Part shown: one piece after another, positions 1 to 10,500 of the stretch
How positions within the stretch are numbered: position 1 is the stretch's first letter
Layout: every line of letters starts with the position of its first letter
DNA from: Chara braunii
Lineage: Eukaryota; Streptophyta; Charophyceae; Charales; Characeae
Direction of reading: 5' to 3'
DNA length: 43,818 bases
Assembly: GCA_003427395.1 (NCBI GenBank)
Contig: BFEA01000324.1
Coordinates: 1,769,463 to 1,813,280 of the forward strand
Translations under genes and position numbers: made by a program
Notes under the pieces: model-generated
What the model saw: the letters and a program-made list of their open reading frames with translations, nothing else
Database searches by the model: none
What the model was told of the DNA's origin: nothing

Positions 1-580
1 CCACTCACACTCTGTTCTTCTCTCAAAATCTCTTGTCGCCTTTCACTGCCTACCTACCACTCCGGCGTCAAAAAAATCAGAAAAAAAAAAAAAAAAGAAC
101 GAAAGAAAAGAAAAGAAAAGAAAAAATAAAATAAAAGGTTTTCTTCTCAACTCAGTAAATTGAGGGCCCGTGGAACCTCGACCTTAATCCTATATAGAGG
201 GGACCCCTGCAACCATAGGTGCCCGCCTCACAAACTGATCTCCGCTCTTTGTGCGAAGGGCTAACTTTAGTAGAGACGAAAACGAGTTGTAATTGCACTA
301 TGGGGCAAGATACAGTTTCCCAATTGCACTTCGGCCACCCTACCTGGCCAGAAATCTGGGTCGTATACATTGCCCGAACTGCAATTCAAAACTGTATCTT
401 GGTCCCGCGTAGTTTCCCCTTTTGTGGAGGTAACTTAAATATAGAGTCACTTTTTTTGCCCCCTGAATCCCCGCGCTTTGGCAAAATAGACGAGTTGGCG
501 ACTTGGCGCGCAAGCAGCGTGGTTGGGGGGCGAGAGCAGGAGCGGAGATGAGGTCGAGGAACGGGACTTGACTTTATTTT

Positions 581-967
581 GCAAGCACCTCGGTGTGGGT
601 GGAGCTTAGAATGGGGCAAGGACCTTGGTGTGGGTGGACTTCTTTTTTTTTTCTTTTTTTTTTTAACAATTTGGATCATTTCTCGATTTATGCGTGTCAT
701 CCTTGAAAGCGCAGGGGCCAAAAAAAATAAATAATAATAATAATAATAATCTTCTCTCTCTGTATCGTTCCAATTTTAACGGATGTCCCGAAGGACGGTG
801 GACTTTATTTTGTGTTGTGTTATGCGGTGTTATCTTACCATGCTAACCGACTTCGACGTCACTTCGCTGCCACACACGAGTTCTTAAATGCATCTGACTG
901 GAACCACGTCCAGGATCAGTAGGTTGCAAGCACCTTGGTGTGGGTGGAGCTTAGAATGGGGCAAGGA
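581..967. repeat. Pair of 42-bp direct repeats
   Basis: Positions 581-622 and 926-967 are nearly identical (one C/T difference): both run from GCAAGCACC through TGTGGGTGGAGCTTAG to GGGGCAAGGA. A third partial copy (ACCTTGGTGTGGGTGGA) follows the first at about 622-638. No coding signal is seen in 1-1190; the rest is A-rich and T-rich low-complexity sequence at 70-130, 642-664 and 720-750. Confidence 0.8.
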
Positions 968-1189
968 AAGGCAGGCAGAGTTTTCGCAGTGACGCGCAAG
1001 CGCTGGTGGCGGTAGATCCCACCGGCAAAGAGGATTGCAGTAAGTGTCTGAATGTAGACGTGTTTGTGGACAGGTGCGAAAATTTGTGATTGATCTACTT
1101 TTCTGCACCTCTGCCTGGAACACGTCCAGATTCACACACTTCTTCCAATCCTCTGGCCCTAATTCTCTTTGTTTTTCGCAGCCGTTCGG

Positions 1190-1312
1190 CGGTAATGTGC
1201 GCGGCGGGAGAGTCGTTCGGATCTGAATTTTTGCGCGGCGGCGGGAGAGTCATCGTTCGGATCTGAATTTTCGCGCGGGGTAAGAGTCGTTCGGTGGATC
1301 TGAATTTTTCCC
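1190..1312. repeat. Degenerate ~50-bp tandem repeat
   Basis: Three imperfect units share GGCGGGAGAGTC, then CGTTCGGATCTGAATTTT and GCGCGG. The third unit has GGTAAGAGTC in place of the first part. It directly precedes a 24-bp tandem array, so the stretch is a compound minisatellite. Confidence 0.7.
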
Positions 1313-1328
1313 CTTCAATTGCCGATTT

Positions 1329-1399
1329 GATACGGCGCGGTTTTCCACTGCAGATACGGCGCGGTTTTCCACTGCAGATACGGCGCGGTTTTCCACTGC
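1329..1399. repeat. 24-bp tandem repeat, three copies
   Basis: The unit starts GATACGGCGCGGTTTT and ends CCACTGCA. It is repeated three times head to tail with almost no divergence, the last copy losing its final base or two. The 24-bp period keeps a reading frame open, so it also translates as an 8-residue repeat, but nothing suggests that this is expressed. Confidence 0.9.
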
Positions 1400-1499
1400 T
1401 CTCTTCCCCCGAGCACCCTGATCACGGTCTGTACCGAACTGGAAATATAGGTGTATACATTTATTTTCAGGGTGCGTTAACTTTGGGGGAAGACGGTAG
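1398..1499 (-). mobile_element. Palindromic MITE, subfamily A, copy 1
   Basis: On the minus strand it begins CTACCGTCTTCCCCC and continues with AACGCACCCTGAAAAT. Its centre contains GTATACACCTATATTTCC and AGTTCGGTACAG. The far end is the inverted terminus, degraded to GGGGGAAGAGAGCAG. Order and spacing match the copy at 30622-30732 across the full length, so the two are one family in opposite orientations. It has no coding capacity; mobilisation in trans by a DNA transposase is inferred from the TIR structure only. Confidence 0.75.
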
Positions 1500-1706
1500 T
1501 TCTGGTAAGGCGTGGCGCGGCACGAACACTTCGCAAAAACGAGGATTGCACGCTTGAATCTGCACAACGCTGGGAGAAAGATGCCGAAAATCGCGATACC
1601 CCTGCTTTTTTGTCTCTGTACGTAGTGGACATCCAGATTCAGGGCCTTAATCCAGTTCTCGCTTTGCTATAGTGGGCCCTCTCCCCAGTAGATGATGTGG
1701 TCAATT

Positions 1707-1707
<1 letters not shown>

Positions 1708-1739
<32 letters not shown>

Positions 1740-2506
1740 CCCTCGGAGAAACCAAGGAATGCGCAGAACATTAGAGAACTCTGGCTTAGATCAGGTCTCT
1801 ATACGCAGATGTTGCCAACCACTGTGCAATCCTGGTGGCTGTCATGGTTTGCTTGAATATTATCATATTTAAGTTTTCATTGGATGGGGAGTCCAAAATG
1901 GACAAGGGGAACAAGTCTTTGTCCATTGTGGTCAACTGTTGCATGGTCTGATTGTCCATTTTTGTGTCCAAGAAAACAAAATATAATCTCGCCTTCATCC
2001 CATTCCCATCTTCACTTTACTTGTGTAAAATTTGGAATAAGGGGTTTGACCTTTACCAAGATTGCCATTTCAGTCAGTGCCCCTTCCGCGTCCCCTGTAG
2101 GGAGCTCCAGTAGGCCATTGGCCAGCTGCGTTGCCATTACCATTACTCCTTTGTTGGAGTTGGCGCATATTAACGGGATCAGGATTTTTTGGATGTTTAA
2201 TTCCGTCCGGTCCAGAGTTTCAACTGGGTCTGCCAGGGTTAGTCCACTCGGGAGAGGGGCTTTTCTGACTCGGAGTCTGTCCACAATCCCTGAACTCTCC
2301 CTTCGCACATCCCCTTCCCCTACTCCATTCCCCCCTATCATGATGGAGGAGGTGACTGTGGATTCTTCCAATATCGCCATGTTCACATCGTCATCATGTG
2401 GCGATTTCTGGGTCCCCTTCATTCCCTTTTCCTTTGCCACCACCATCCATCTTTTCTTCTCTCTTTCCTTGTCCATAGCTCTTTCCCGTTCCCGTTCCCA
2501 TTCCAC
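1708..2506 (-). pseudogene. Decayed L1-type LINE ORF1 fragment with poly(A) tail
   Basis: Two minus-strand frames (2506-2012, then 1998-1786) read as the C-terminal part of a plant-LINE ORF1 protein. They align by eye with ORF1 of the LINE at 21.7-26.6 kb. One matching segment has SN-G-M, a shared N and P, then TE and KP in the same spacing over about 39 residues. A second has YFVFLD followed by QL and FPL, against FYAFLD, QL and VPLL. A frameshift separates the two frames at about 2000. A 32-nt T tract (1708-1739) on the plus strand is the A tail in element orientation. No endonuclease or RT follows, so this copy is ORF1-only. Homology is by eye; I am moderately sure. Confidence 0.55.
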
Positions 2507-2759
2507 CTCAACATGTTATTCATCCAGTCTCAACATGTTTCTCGCCCAAGTAGATATTGCCGTCATTTGTTTTTGTTTTGTTTTTTTGTTTTTTGTTTCT
2601 CTTTGAGATATTGCCATCATTTGTTGTTCGTCCATCGTCGACATTTTTCCTTGTGCACCCCCTTTTCCCCATCTTGGGGTACATTGAAGGACTCCCCTCG
2701 AGCCACCCAACAGTATTTGCAGGCACCACCAATAGGCAGACAAACTGATTGCAGCTATA

Positions 2760-3938
2760 GGCGACGGGCACTTCGGACACCACTGCAGGCATGTTCTTCT
2801 ACGTGCCTGCTCTATGAGCTATCCCCTGATGTCCCCCAGAACGTTTCCCCCCCTAAAGGACCCCTGAGCTATCATAACTAGTGTCTAGTGGACCCTGTCA
2901 GGCCAATGCCTAACCTGCAATAGCCCGGGCCCTACCCATAGTACACCCACCTGCGCAGCCATGACGATGATCCAAGTGTATATCGTCTGTGTAGTCACTG
3001 TGACAGTCACTCTGTTTTATAGTCTGTAAGCTAGGCGGGCTAAAGACTCGTTTAATGCGGATCATGCTTCGTATGTGAATAATTATATGCTCCACTGGTT
3101 ATCTCAGTTAAAATTGTTCTAGAACTATGAAAACAATCTAAGCATTCAAAAAGTAACTATAGTACGTGTTCGTTGAGCCGAGAGAAGGTTAGCATCTCCC
3201 TCGATAAGGACGGGAATAGTCTACCGACTATATGAACACATACGGTTTAGGCTACCCACCCTCGGGTGGATCCAACCCAAAGTAACAATACAAAACAAAG
3301 GGCGAAGTTGGCTCATTTGGACCTAAAATGGTGTCAGTAGCGATGAGGACAACTCAACTTGGAGCGTCCTTGAGGTCCTATTGTGACCAATAGGTTTCGG
3401 GCCCCTCATGCTGACTAATACCATCTCGTTCCCTGCTGACGAAGACCTCGTCTGACCTTCCTTCTCCCATCTGTTAGGAGGCAGTAGCAGGTTTGGGGCA
3501 TAGTATCATGATACCACATCAAGATTATTGTCTTCTCTGAAGTCGTGCCAGTTCCGTTCTTCCCAAATTATACGCAGTAAAATAGTGTGGAAAACTTGAC
3601 AATGTGTCAATTAGAGCTAACTGGGCCTTTTTTTATTAAAAAAAAAAAAAAAGAGCTAAATTAAATACGGGGCGCCCCTACTTTCCTCTGTGGGCAGTAT
3701 AAGAGAGAACACATTCATGCGTCCACTCCAAGCATGTACCCATCAAATTGTTTCATAGTTTACGCCACCAATGCCCAAATTCTCATGGAAAAAGGACAGT
3801 CAACCCAAAGGTGGTTGGATTGTCTCCCAAGCCCACTTGCGCAGAGGAGAGATTATCTGAATTTTCATTTCCCTACAGACCAGAAAGTTTAACACTGTTG
3901 AAATTGTTACCAAAGTGGACTAGAGTCACAAAAGTTTC

Positions 3939-3940
<2 letters not shown>
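2760..3940. other. No recognisable gene
   Basis: This 1.2-kb stretch has stops in all frames at short intervals, moderate GC and a short T/A homopolymer pair at about 3628-3653. I recognise no gene, RNA or transposon terminus. Parts of 3150-3330 look single-copy and AT-richer, and I cannot assign them. Confidence 0.4.
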
Positions 3941-3976
<36 letters not shown>

Positions 3977-4090
3977 ACACCCTCAGGTGATCGTGGTGCT
4001 GGTAAGAGCAGACACCACTACCACCTGAGGAGAGGCTCCATCTATTGGTGGGGAGAGTCACCTGCTGGAAACCGGGTCCAGCGTCCCATA
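3941..4090 (-). mobile_element. SINE-like repeat family 1, copy 1
   Basis: A 32-T tract (3941-3972, an A tail in minus orientation) is followed by about 60 bp of unique sequence and then a conserved core at 4034-4090: GGCTCCATCTATTGGTGGGG, then CACCTGCTGGAAACCGGG and TCCAGCGTCCC. The same core recurs at about 17011-17070 and 35690-35750. The arrangement of core plus A tail fits a short retroposon, but I see no clear Pol III A and B boxes. Confidence 0.6.
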
Positions 4091-4400
4091 TACAGACTGT
4101 AATCAGAATGGCATCAGAAAACAATGAAGAGGGTTCCTCCCAGCATTGATTACCCTGGGTTCCAGGGGATTGACTGAGCAGGTTGTTGAGAAAGCTGGAA
4201 AAAGCCTGCCGTCACAAAAACCTGCTAACCATAATCTACCGCCCCCACGGGGCCACTGGGGGGCACCTGTGGGGCCCTGGATACCGACTGTAATAGAACA
4301 AATGAAGAATGCCCCTGCCAGCATTGATTGCCCTAGGCTCCAGGGGATAGACTGAACAGGGTATTGAAAAAGAAAGACCCAAGTAAGACCTGCCACTGAG
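4091..4400. repeat. Direct duplication, period about 190 bp
   Basis: GACTGTAAT, then CCAGCATTGATT(A/G)CCCT(G/A)G and CCAGGGGATTGACTGAGCAGG, occurs at about 4094-4185. It occurs again, diverged, at about 4287-4365 (CCAGCATTGATTGCCCTAGG, CCAGGGGATAGACTGAACAGG). Both copies are followed by an A-rich stretch ending in CCTGC. The duplication adjoins the SINE-like core and may be part of the same composite repeat. Confidence 0.75.
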
Positions 4401-5135
4401 CAGGCTATGGTAGGAAATGATTGAGATGAGCGCTGTCTTCGGGGCTGCAGGGGGTAAGCCTCTTCGCCCTGTACCAGGCGCCGAATTTCTGCTGCTGAAG
4501 GATTGATTTCCCCCTAAATGTCTAATGATCCCCTTTGCCCTGTGTCAAGTCGATATACTGCTACTGGTACCCCTAAACTCCCAGTGTTTCTGCTTCCCAA
4601 AGTTAGGACAGGGGTCCGGGAGGAACCACTGGGGGTCACCAGTGAATCCTTTCGTTCCCTTGCCCCTCCTTCCAAAAGGGCTCATCCCTCTCGGTCCCTG
4701 TCCAACCTTCCACAAACAAACTGTAGTATTAAGTCTTTATTGCAGAGTGACGGGCTGTACCCTGGACAGACAAAGGCAGAACAGTTAAAGAATGACCAGA
4801 GTATGGACAGGTAACGGCAATAGTTAAGTAGGATGGGGTGACAGCCTGGACGGGGGTACCAACGAAAGGAAGAGGGAGGGTAAAGGCTCTGTGTATCCAT
4901 AAGGTCAGTTGAATGACCACAGATATACTTCCATAGCCTGTGAGTGGGGAGGGAACGGATCTGGAAAGTCCGCTGCTGCACGCATGGGGAAACTGGGTAC
5001 TGCTTGCCAGTCTTTAAACTTTCATTGATAGTCCCTCGAAACTTGCTCTCGGAGGTCGTCCTCACTCTCCCCATCATCCACCCAAGTCCCTGACCAGCTT
5101 ATTCCTGCTATCCAGCCCTCCCGGTCCCCGCCCAG
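4400..5135. other. No recognisable gene
   Basis: Open frames here (the longest about 131 codons, minus strand) show no domain I recognise, and composition gives no coding signature. The boundary with mitochondrial-derived sequence lies at about 5135-5150. Confidence 0.4.
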
Positions 5136-5350
5136 CCATTCTCTAGAAAATTGTAATAGACTATATCATCATCCCAAGCAGGGATGTCTGGCGTGTAGTC
5201 GTTGAGGGGCGCAGCGCATGTATCAACACATGACTTCCCTGCTGATTGTCCGCACCGACACATTTGTCATTTGGTCGGATACTCGGCGGAGTTCCCAGCA
5301 TATATCCAGCTTCGCGCCTACACATTACTGTGTAAGTACCCCAAGATGAT
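5136..5350 (-). other. Mitochondrial group I intron core fragment (intron B)
   Basis: Read on the minus strand, the sequence carries the conserved group I intron elements in order: a Q-like AATCAGCAGG, an R-like CCTCAACGACTACACGCC, then CAGACATCCC and an S-like GATGATATAGTC. It directly follows the 3' edge of the LSU rRNA exon (GGCACCTC) on the same strand, so it is the intron inserted in the peptidyl-transferase loop, near E. coli position 2500. A sister intron with the same core lies at 5878-6211. It is a partial copy in nuclear-type sequence and not expected to function. Confidence 0.75.
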
Positions 5351-5564
5351 GAGGTGCCAAACGACTCCGTCGATATGAGCTCTTGGGAGTCATCAGCCTG
5401 TTATCCCCGGCGTACCTTTGATCCGTTGAGCGAGAGCCCTTCCACACGGGGCCCCCGGATCACTATGGCCGACTTTCGTCTCTGTTCGACTTGTAGGTCT
5501 CACAGTCAGGCAGGCTTTGACCATTACGCTCTACAGCTGTGCAAAGCGCTAGCTTGATCCTACC
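5351..5564 (-). rRNA. rnl: Mitochondrial LSU (23S/26S) rRNA domain V fragment, duplicated copy
   Basis: The minus strand carries the highly conserved domain V sequence: GGATCAAAGGTACGCCGGGG, ATAACAGGCTGATGACTCCC and AAGAGCTCATATCGACGG, ending TTTGGCACCTC at the intron site. This copy is identical to 5634-5847 except for T instead of G at 5558. It stops abruptly at the adaptor at 5565. The pattern (copy, adaptor, copy) shows that it is a library artefact and not a second gene fragment. Confidence 0.85.
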
Positions 5565-5602
5565 CTGTCTCTTATACACATCTAGATGTGTATAAGAGAC
5601 AG
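5565..5602. other. Nextera (Tn5) mate-pair junction adaptor - artefact
   Basis: The 19-nt Tn5 mosaic end CTGTCTCTTATACACATCT (5565-5583) is followed at once by its reverse complement AGATGTGTATAAGAGACAG (5584-5602). This perfect 38-bp palindrome is the circularisation junction of the Nextera mate-pair protocol. It joins the end of a 245-bp segment (5320-5564) to its own start (copy at 5603-5847), as expected if assembly read around a small self-circularised fragment. Positions 5320-5602 should be regarded as spurious. Confidence 0.97.
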
Positions 5603-5633
5603 ACACATTACTGTGTAAGTACCCCAAGATGAT

Positions 5634-5877
5634 GAGGTGCCAAACGACTCCGTCGATATGAGCTCTTGGGAGTCATCAGCCTGTTATCCCCGGCGTACCT
5701 TTGATCCGTTGAGCGAGAGCCCTTCCACACGGGGCCCCCGGATCACTATGGCCGACTTTCGTCTCTGTTCGACTTGTAGGTCTCACAGTCAGGCAGGCTT
5801 TGACCATTACGCTCTACAGCTGTGCAAAGCGCTAGCTTGAGCCTACCTTCGCGCGCCTCCGTTACTCTTTAGGCAAT
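5634..5877 (-). rRNA. rnl: Mitochondrial LSU (23S/26S) rRNA domain V fragment
   Basis: On the minus strand the fragment starts at GCCTAAAGAGTAACGGAGGC, runs through GGCCATAGTGATCCG, the CCGGGGATAACAGGCTGA peptidyl-transferase region and CATATCGACGGAGTCG, and ends GGCACCTC, where a group I intron begins. It corresponds roughly to E. coli 2260-2500. Divergence from bacterial rRNA, together with neighbouring nad7, cox1 and rps4 pieces, points to a green-plant-type mitochondrial gene. Both edges meet intron sequence, so this is one internal exon. It is a fragment and cannot yield a ribosomal subunit. Confidence 0.85.
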
Positions 5878-6211
5878 TGTGTTAATCTAATCCCGCTTGG
5901 AAATGAAAATTGATAGGTCAAGTACCTACACTTTGATAAATCAAGCCTGAGCCTGGAGGCACGAAGTGTTGATTAGATCCCAAGCGAAACGCTTGAGCTT
6001 CCAGTCGCCTGGAAGTTCAGACTGTATCATCATCCCATCTTATATATATGGGATGTCTGGCGTGCAGTCGTTGAGGCTTTACGGTCTTAGACTTCCTTCC
6101 CTGCTGATTGTCCGCACCGACGCATTCATTATTGGATACTCGGCGGAGGTTTCAGCATATAGCCAGATTTGCCTTTAACATTACTGTGTAAGTGCCCCAG
6201 ATAAGGCATCC
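5878..6211 (-). other. Mitochondrial group I intron fragment (intron A)
   Basis: Minus-strand core elements are AATCAGCAGGGAAGG, CCTCAACGACTGCACGCC, CAGACATCCC and GATGATACAGTC, with a local hairpin of CCCAT/ATGGG around TATATATA. A 3' extension leads into the LSU exon at about 5877. The upstream edge (GGGGCACTTACACAGTAATG) matches the 5' part of intron B and is fused directly to truncated rps4 sequence at about 6212, so the 5' half of this intron is missing or recombined. Confidence 0.7.
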
Positions 6212-6619
6212 GCCCCAGTGTTGAATAGAAATAAGATCACCACTGGAAACTTGAAAGCTAGGCCGAAGGATAATTTGATTATTAACACAAATATTTTTAT
6301 GACTTATAAGTTGTCTTGCTGTAAAAATAGTAGAGCAAAAATTCATACGTACAAGAAGAATGTCCAATCTTTTCTCCATTAATAATAACAAACTCTTTTG
6401 TTTGTCTAAATGAGTATACGTTTTTTTTGCTACTTTTTGAACAGGCAGATTACCATAAAAAATAGATAATTTTTTAATCGCTTGTAATTTTTGTGAAAAT
6501 TCACCGGCCTTGTTTGTTTTTTTTCGAGCCTTCGAAAGAATTTTTTTTTGTTTTTGAGTAAGTTTTTTTGTTTGCCAAACATTTTCCAAGATTTGTCGAC
6601 AAGTTTTAAAAAGTACCAT
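6212..6619 (-). pseudogene. rps4: Mitochondrial ribosomal protein S4 gene, 3'-truncated fragment
   Basis: About 136 codons are open from an ATG at 6619 on the minus strand. The start reads [15 protein letters not shown], and a lysine-rich helix follows. Then come KLSIFYGNLPVQK and the S4 RNA-binding domain signature RQLISHKNICVNNQ, RPSFQVSSGDLISIQ. That order is typical of plant mitochondrial uS4, which binds SSU rRNA in the mitoribosome. The frame then runs into group I intron sequence after HWG, so the C-terminal part is absent. The AT-rich composition differs sharply from the flanks. As a nuclear or misassembled mitochondrial piece it is not expected to be expressed. Confidence 0.8.
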
Positions 6620-6621
6620 TA

Positions 6622-6783
6622 CGAGCTCAATATATACGAGTGTTATTTTGTGAGATTACCCGGATCTTAAATCATCTACTTGAATTAACCACCCATGCTA
6701 TGGATGTAGGAGCATTAACCCCTTTTCTTTGGGCTTTTGAAGAACGAGAAAAATTGTTAGAATTTTATGAAAGAGTTTCGGGA
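6622..6783 (+). pseudogene. nad7: Mitochondrial nad7 exon fragment
   Basis: The plus-strand frame from 6628 reads [19 protein letters not shown] and then [20 protein letters not shown], ending YERVSG. This is the conserved NADH-ubiquinone oxidoreductase 49-kDa (Nad7) region of respiratory complex I. About 52 codons are present. The usual continuation after YERVSG (ARMHA) is missing and group II intron-type sequence follows, so the right edge is probably an exon/intron boundary. It lies head to head with rps4, with only a few bases between them. Confidence 0.85.
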
Positions 6784-7515
<732 letters not shown>

Positions 7516-7521
7516 ATTGAA

Positions 7522-10500
7522 TTACAACTTTTTGTCTAGTGTTTGTCTCATTAATTTCCATCTATGAGAGAGTTCCATTTGGATGTGTTCTTTGAGTTGT
7601 TCCAACCTTTCTTCCCCCTCTACTCGAGTGTGGTCCAGAACCAACACGCATCGCTGCCACCATAAGATCCACAGAACCGTTCGTCGGGCCAGGTGGAACA
7701 TATTCCGTACGAAGATGTCGTTTTGAAAGGGTGGATAAAGGCTCAAAAGTATAGCGCATCAATCCCACGGCCATGGATGATCATGGACTATCTGCTGCCA
7801 TATCCTATTCCACCACCTCCAGGTAAGGACCGCCGCAGGGCATTGTAGAAATATATGTTCGATTGTTTCAGCTCTTTTTCTGGCTGGGAAACCCTGCTGG
7901 CAACGAACACACCATGGAAGTGCTTTACTTTGCTGTTCAAGCTGTGAGTGATCTATCAACCAATTGTTGGTGGGAAGGTACCTATGCATAATCTGTCACT
8001 GTAGTGATGTGATTTTTGCAGGTCTACACTTCCATCTTATAGGTGTGAGAAGGTGTTTATCTATGTTGAGATGCTTCTGCCATCGGTCGATCACTATATC
8101 TTTGAGGCAACGCTTAACTTTGAACATGCGATATGTTGCTTTGACGGTTAGACCGAGCAGAGTTTTAGGTTTGGCCTAGCTAAATCTATTGTGGGACTCA
8201 GGGTTCCAAACCCGTTCCAAAGGATCAATTGGGAGGGCCTCTATAGTCATCTCAGGAAAGAAGGCCCTCCTATTCTCTCCCTCTTCTAGCACCCTGACTC
8301 TATGCAATTCATTCTTCTGAATCCATTGGAAGGGATCTCTGTTTGCTGCCAGTCTACCATTCCTTTCTATTATGTACCATTCAATCAATGCGTCCTCCGC
8401 TCGGGTCATGTGGACCAGGCCTAGTTTCCCCCTCACCCCCTCCTTGGACACCCAATCCCCTTCTTTTAGTATCTTGCCTTTGTGCAGAATGGGCCACCAT
8501 CCGACCGGGAGGGCTTCCACTAACTCCTCCAGGGCTGTCTCGACATTGTGGCAGTATCTTAGGACCTCCCTCATTCTCTCTGGGTCCTTCCAATCCCCAT
8601 TTTCCTTGTCCCAAAGGTCACCAACTCTTGTCTCTCCATTCTTCACTCGTCCTTTCCATGGAGGATCAGAACTGCAGAAAATTTGACCCCTCTCATTGGT
8701 GATCCAGCGGTTTCCGAAGAGAGGTTGTCTTGCCACCTCTTCCCATCTGTAAGGAAGCGGGCGATTAGGGGGAGGAAGTTTCCTCCACATCTTTAGCAGA
8801 CGGAGTCAGAGATCGTCTCTCCACCCTACCATTTCTCGGGGGCGTCATGGGATCTTCCAATAACAGTCATCTAACCATTGAAGGGGATGGACTGACGGGG
8901 GGGCCTCGGGGGCAAGACGGGTTATTTGTTCCAGTGCAAGTGGCCTCCATACTGAGGAGTTGTTGAAGATGAGGCATAATACCCATTGTAAACTGAGGGC
9001 TTGGGACTGGCCAAGAAGATCCATGATACCAAGCCCTCCTTTTGCCTTGGGTTGTGTGACGGCGTCCCATGTCACTCTGCTTATTGCATGGGAGTTTTCG
9101 TTGTCTCCTCTCCAAACGTAGGCTGCCACTTTCCTCTTCAGGGTTCTCTGGGCGTCTGAGTTCAAATGCCAGAGGACTGATTTGTACCATAGCGTGGCCA
9201 AAACTACATTATTAATAATCAGGGCACGACCAAAGAGGGATGTATGCTGGTTGTTCCACTGGAAAAGTTTAGCCAGTGTCGGGCTAGATAACCATCTGTC
9301 ATTTCTGGGGTTTTTCCTATAATTGTTATTTTGACACCCAAGATCCGGATGGGGGATTCCAGGGCAGCCCAAGAGACATGATGATCTTCCGGTGGCTGGC
9401 CCCCTTGATGGTGAAGCCACCATCCAATCATTTTTTGACCCCAATTGACAGTCATGTCTGAGAGGGCACAAAAAAGATTCATAAGTTTATAAATCTCCTC
9501 CATGTTTTGGTGTGTGGCATCTGCTATAATTGTGAGGTCGTCCGGAAATAATGAGCAGACCGGGACTGCTTCCTCAGGGATGTCAGAGATCTGAATTCTT
9601 TTAAGGTCTTTGCTTTGTCGGAAGTTGACTGCTAGCGCTTCCATAATGATGATGAATAGGAAGGGGGCAATGGGATCCCCTTCAAGTTGTCTAACCGAAC
9701 GTTGTAGCCTTATTGCCGGAGCTAGCACCCCATTGATCTGAACACTTGTGGAGGCGCTCTGATGCAAGATGCGCACCCATCGTCGAAAATTACTTTCAAA
9801 ATTTAGGCGATTCAGGCATCTGTCTAAAAAAAAACAGTCCACATGGTCATAGGTTTTTTCAAAGTCAATGAAAACGAGGGTTGCATTACTCTTAGATTGG
9901 TGTGCCAAATTGATCACCTCGTTAATTAAAAGAATGTTCTCCTGAATATTGTGATTACGCATGAAACCGGTTTGTGTCGGATGGATGATGTCTTCCATTA
10001 CTTTTGTCATACGGTTGGCAAGAGTCTTCGACAACATCTTATAAACCACTGTCAACAATGTAATGGGACGGTAATTCCTTATATTCATTTCATTCCTTTT
10101 TTTGTGGATTAGCGAAAGTACCCCTTGTACTACAAGTTCCCCTAAGTCCCCCGAATCCCATACCACTGTATAGAAACTCATTATATCCTCGCTCAGAAGG
10201 GGCCACATGGCTTCCCAGAATTCCTTGGAGAAACCATCTAGGCCTCGGGTTTTTTCTTCCTCCATCTGCATGAGTGCCGTCCAAATTTCCTCTTTGGAGA
10301 TCCATCGGTCTAGCTGGTCTTTTTGCAACGAGGAGAGGTGCCCTTCCATCGGGCGTAGGACGTCCTCTAGTGCTTTTAGCCTGTCTTCCTCTTGTTGTGG
10401 GGAAGTGTGAGAGGAAAATAGGTCCTTATAAAATGTTATGGCGATCTTAACACAGTGAGCAGTGGTGGTGGCTAAGTCATCGGAAACCGGATCCAACAGG

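Noticed and set aside
2012-2606. Plus-strand frame of 240 codons (1884-2606)
   Set aside because: It is the shadow of the minus-strand LINE ORF1 fragment, which has recognisable matches to LINE 2 ORF1.
5351-5877. Two independent LSU rRNA fragments
   Set aside because: They are identical but for one base and joined by a mate-pair adaptor, so the second copy is an artefact.
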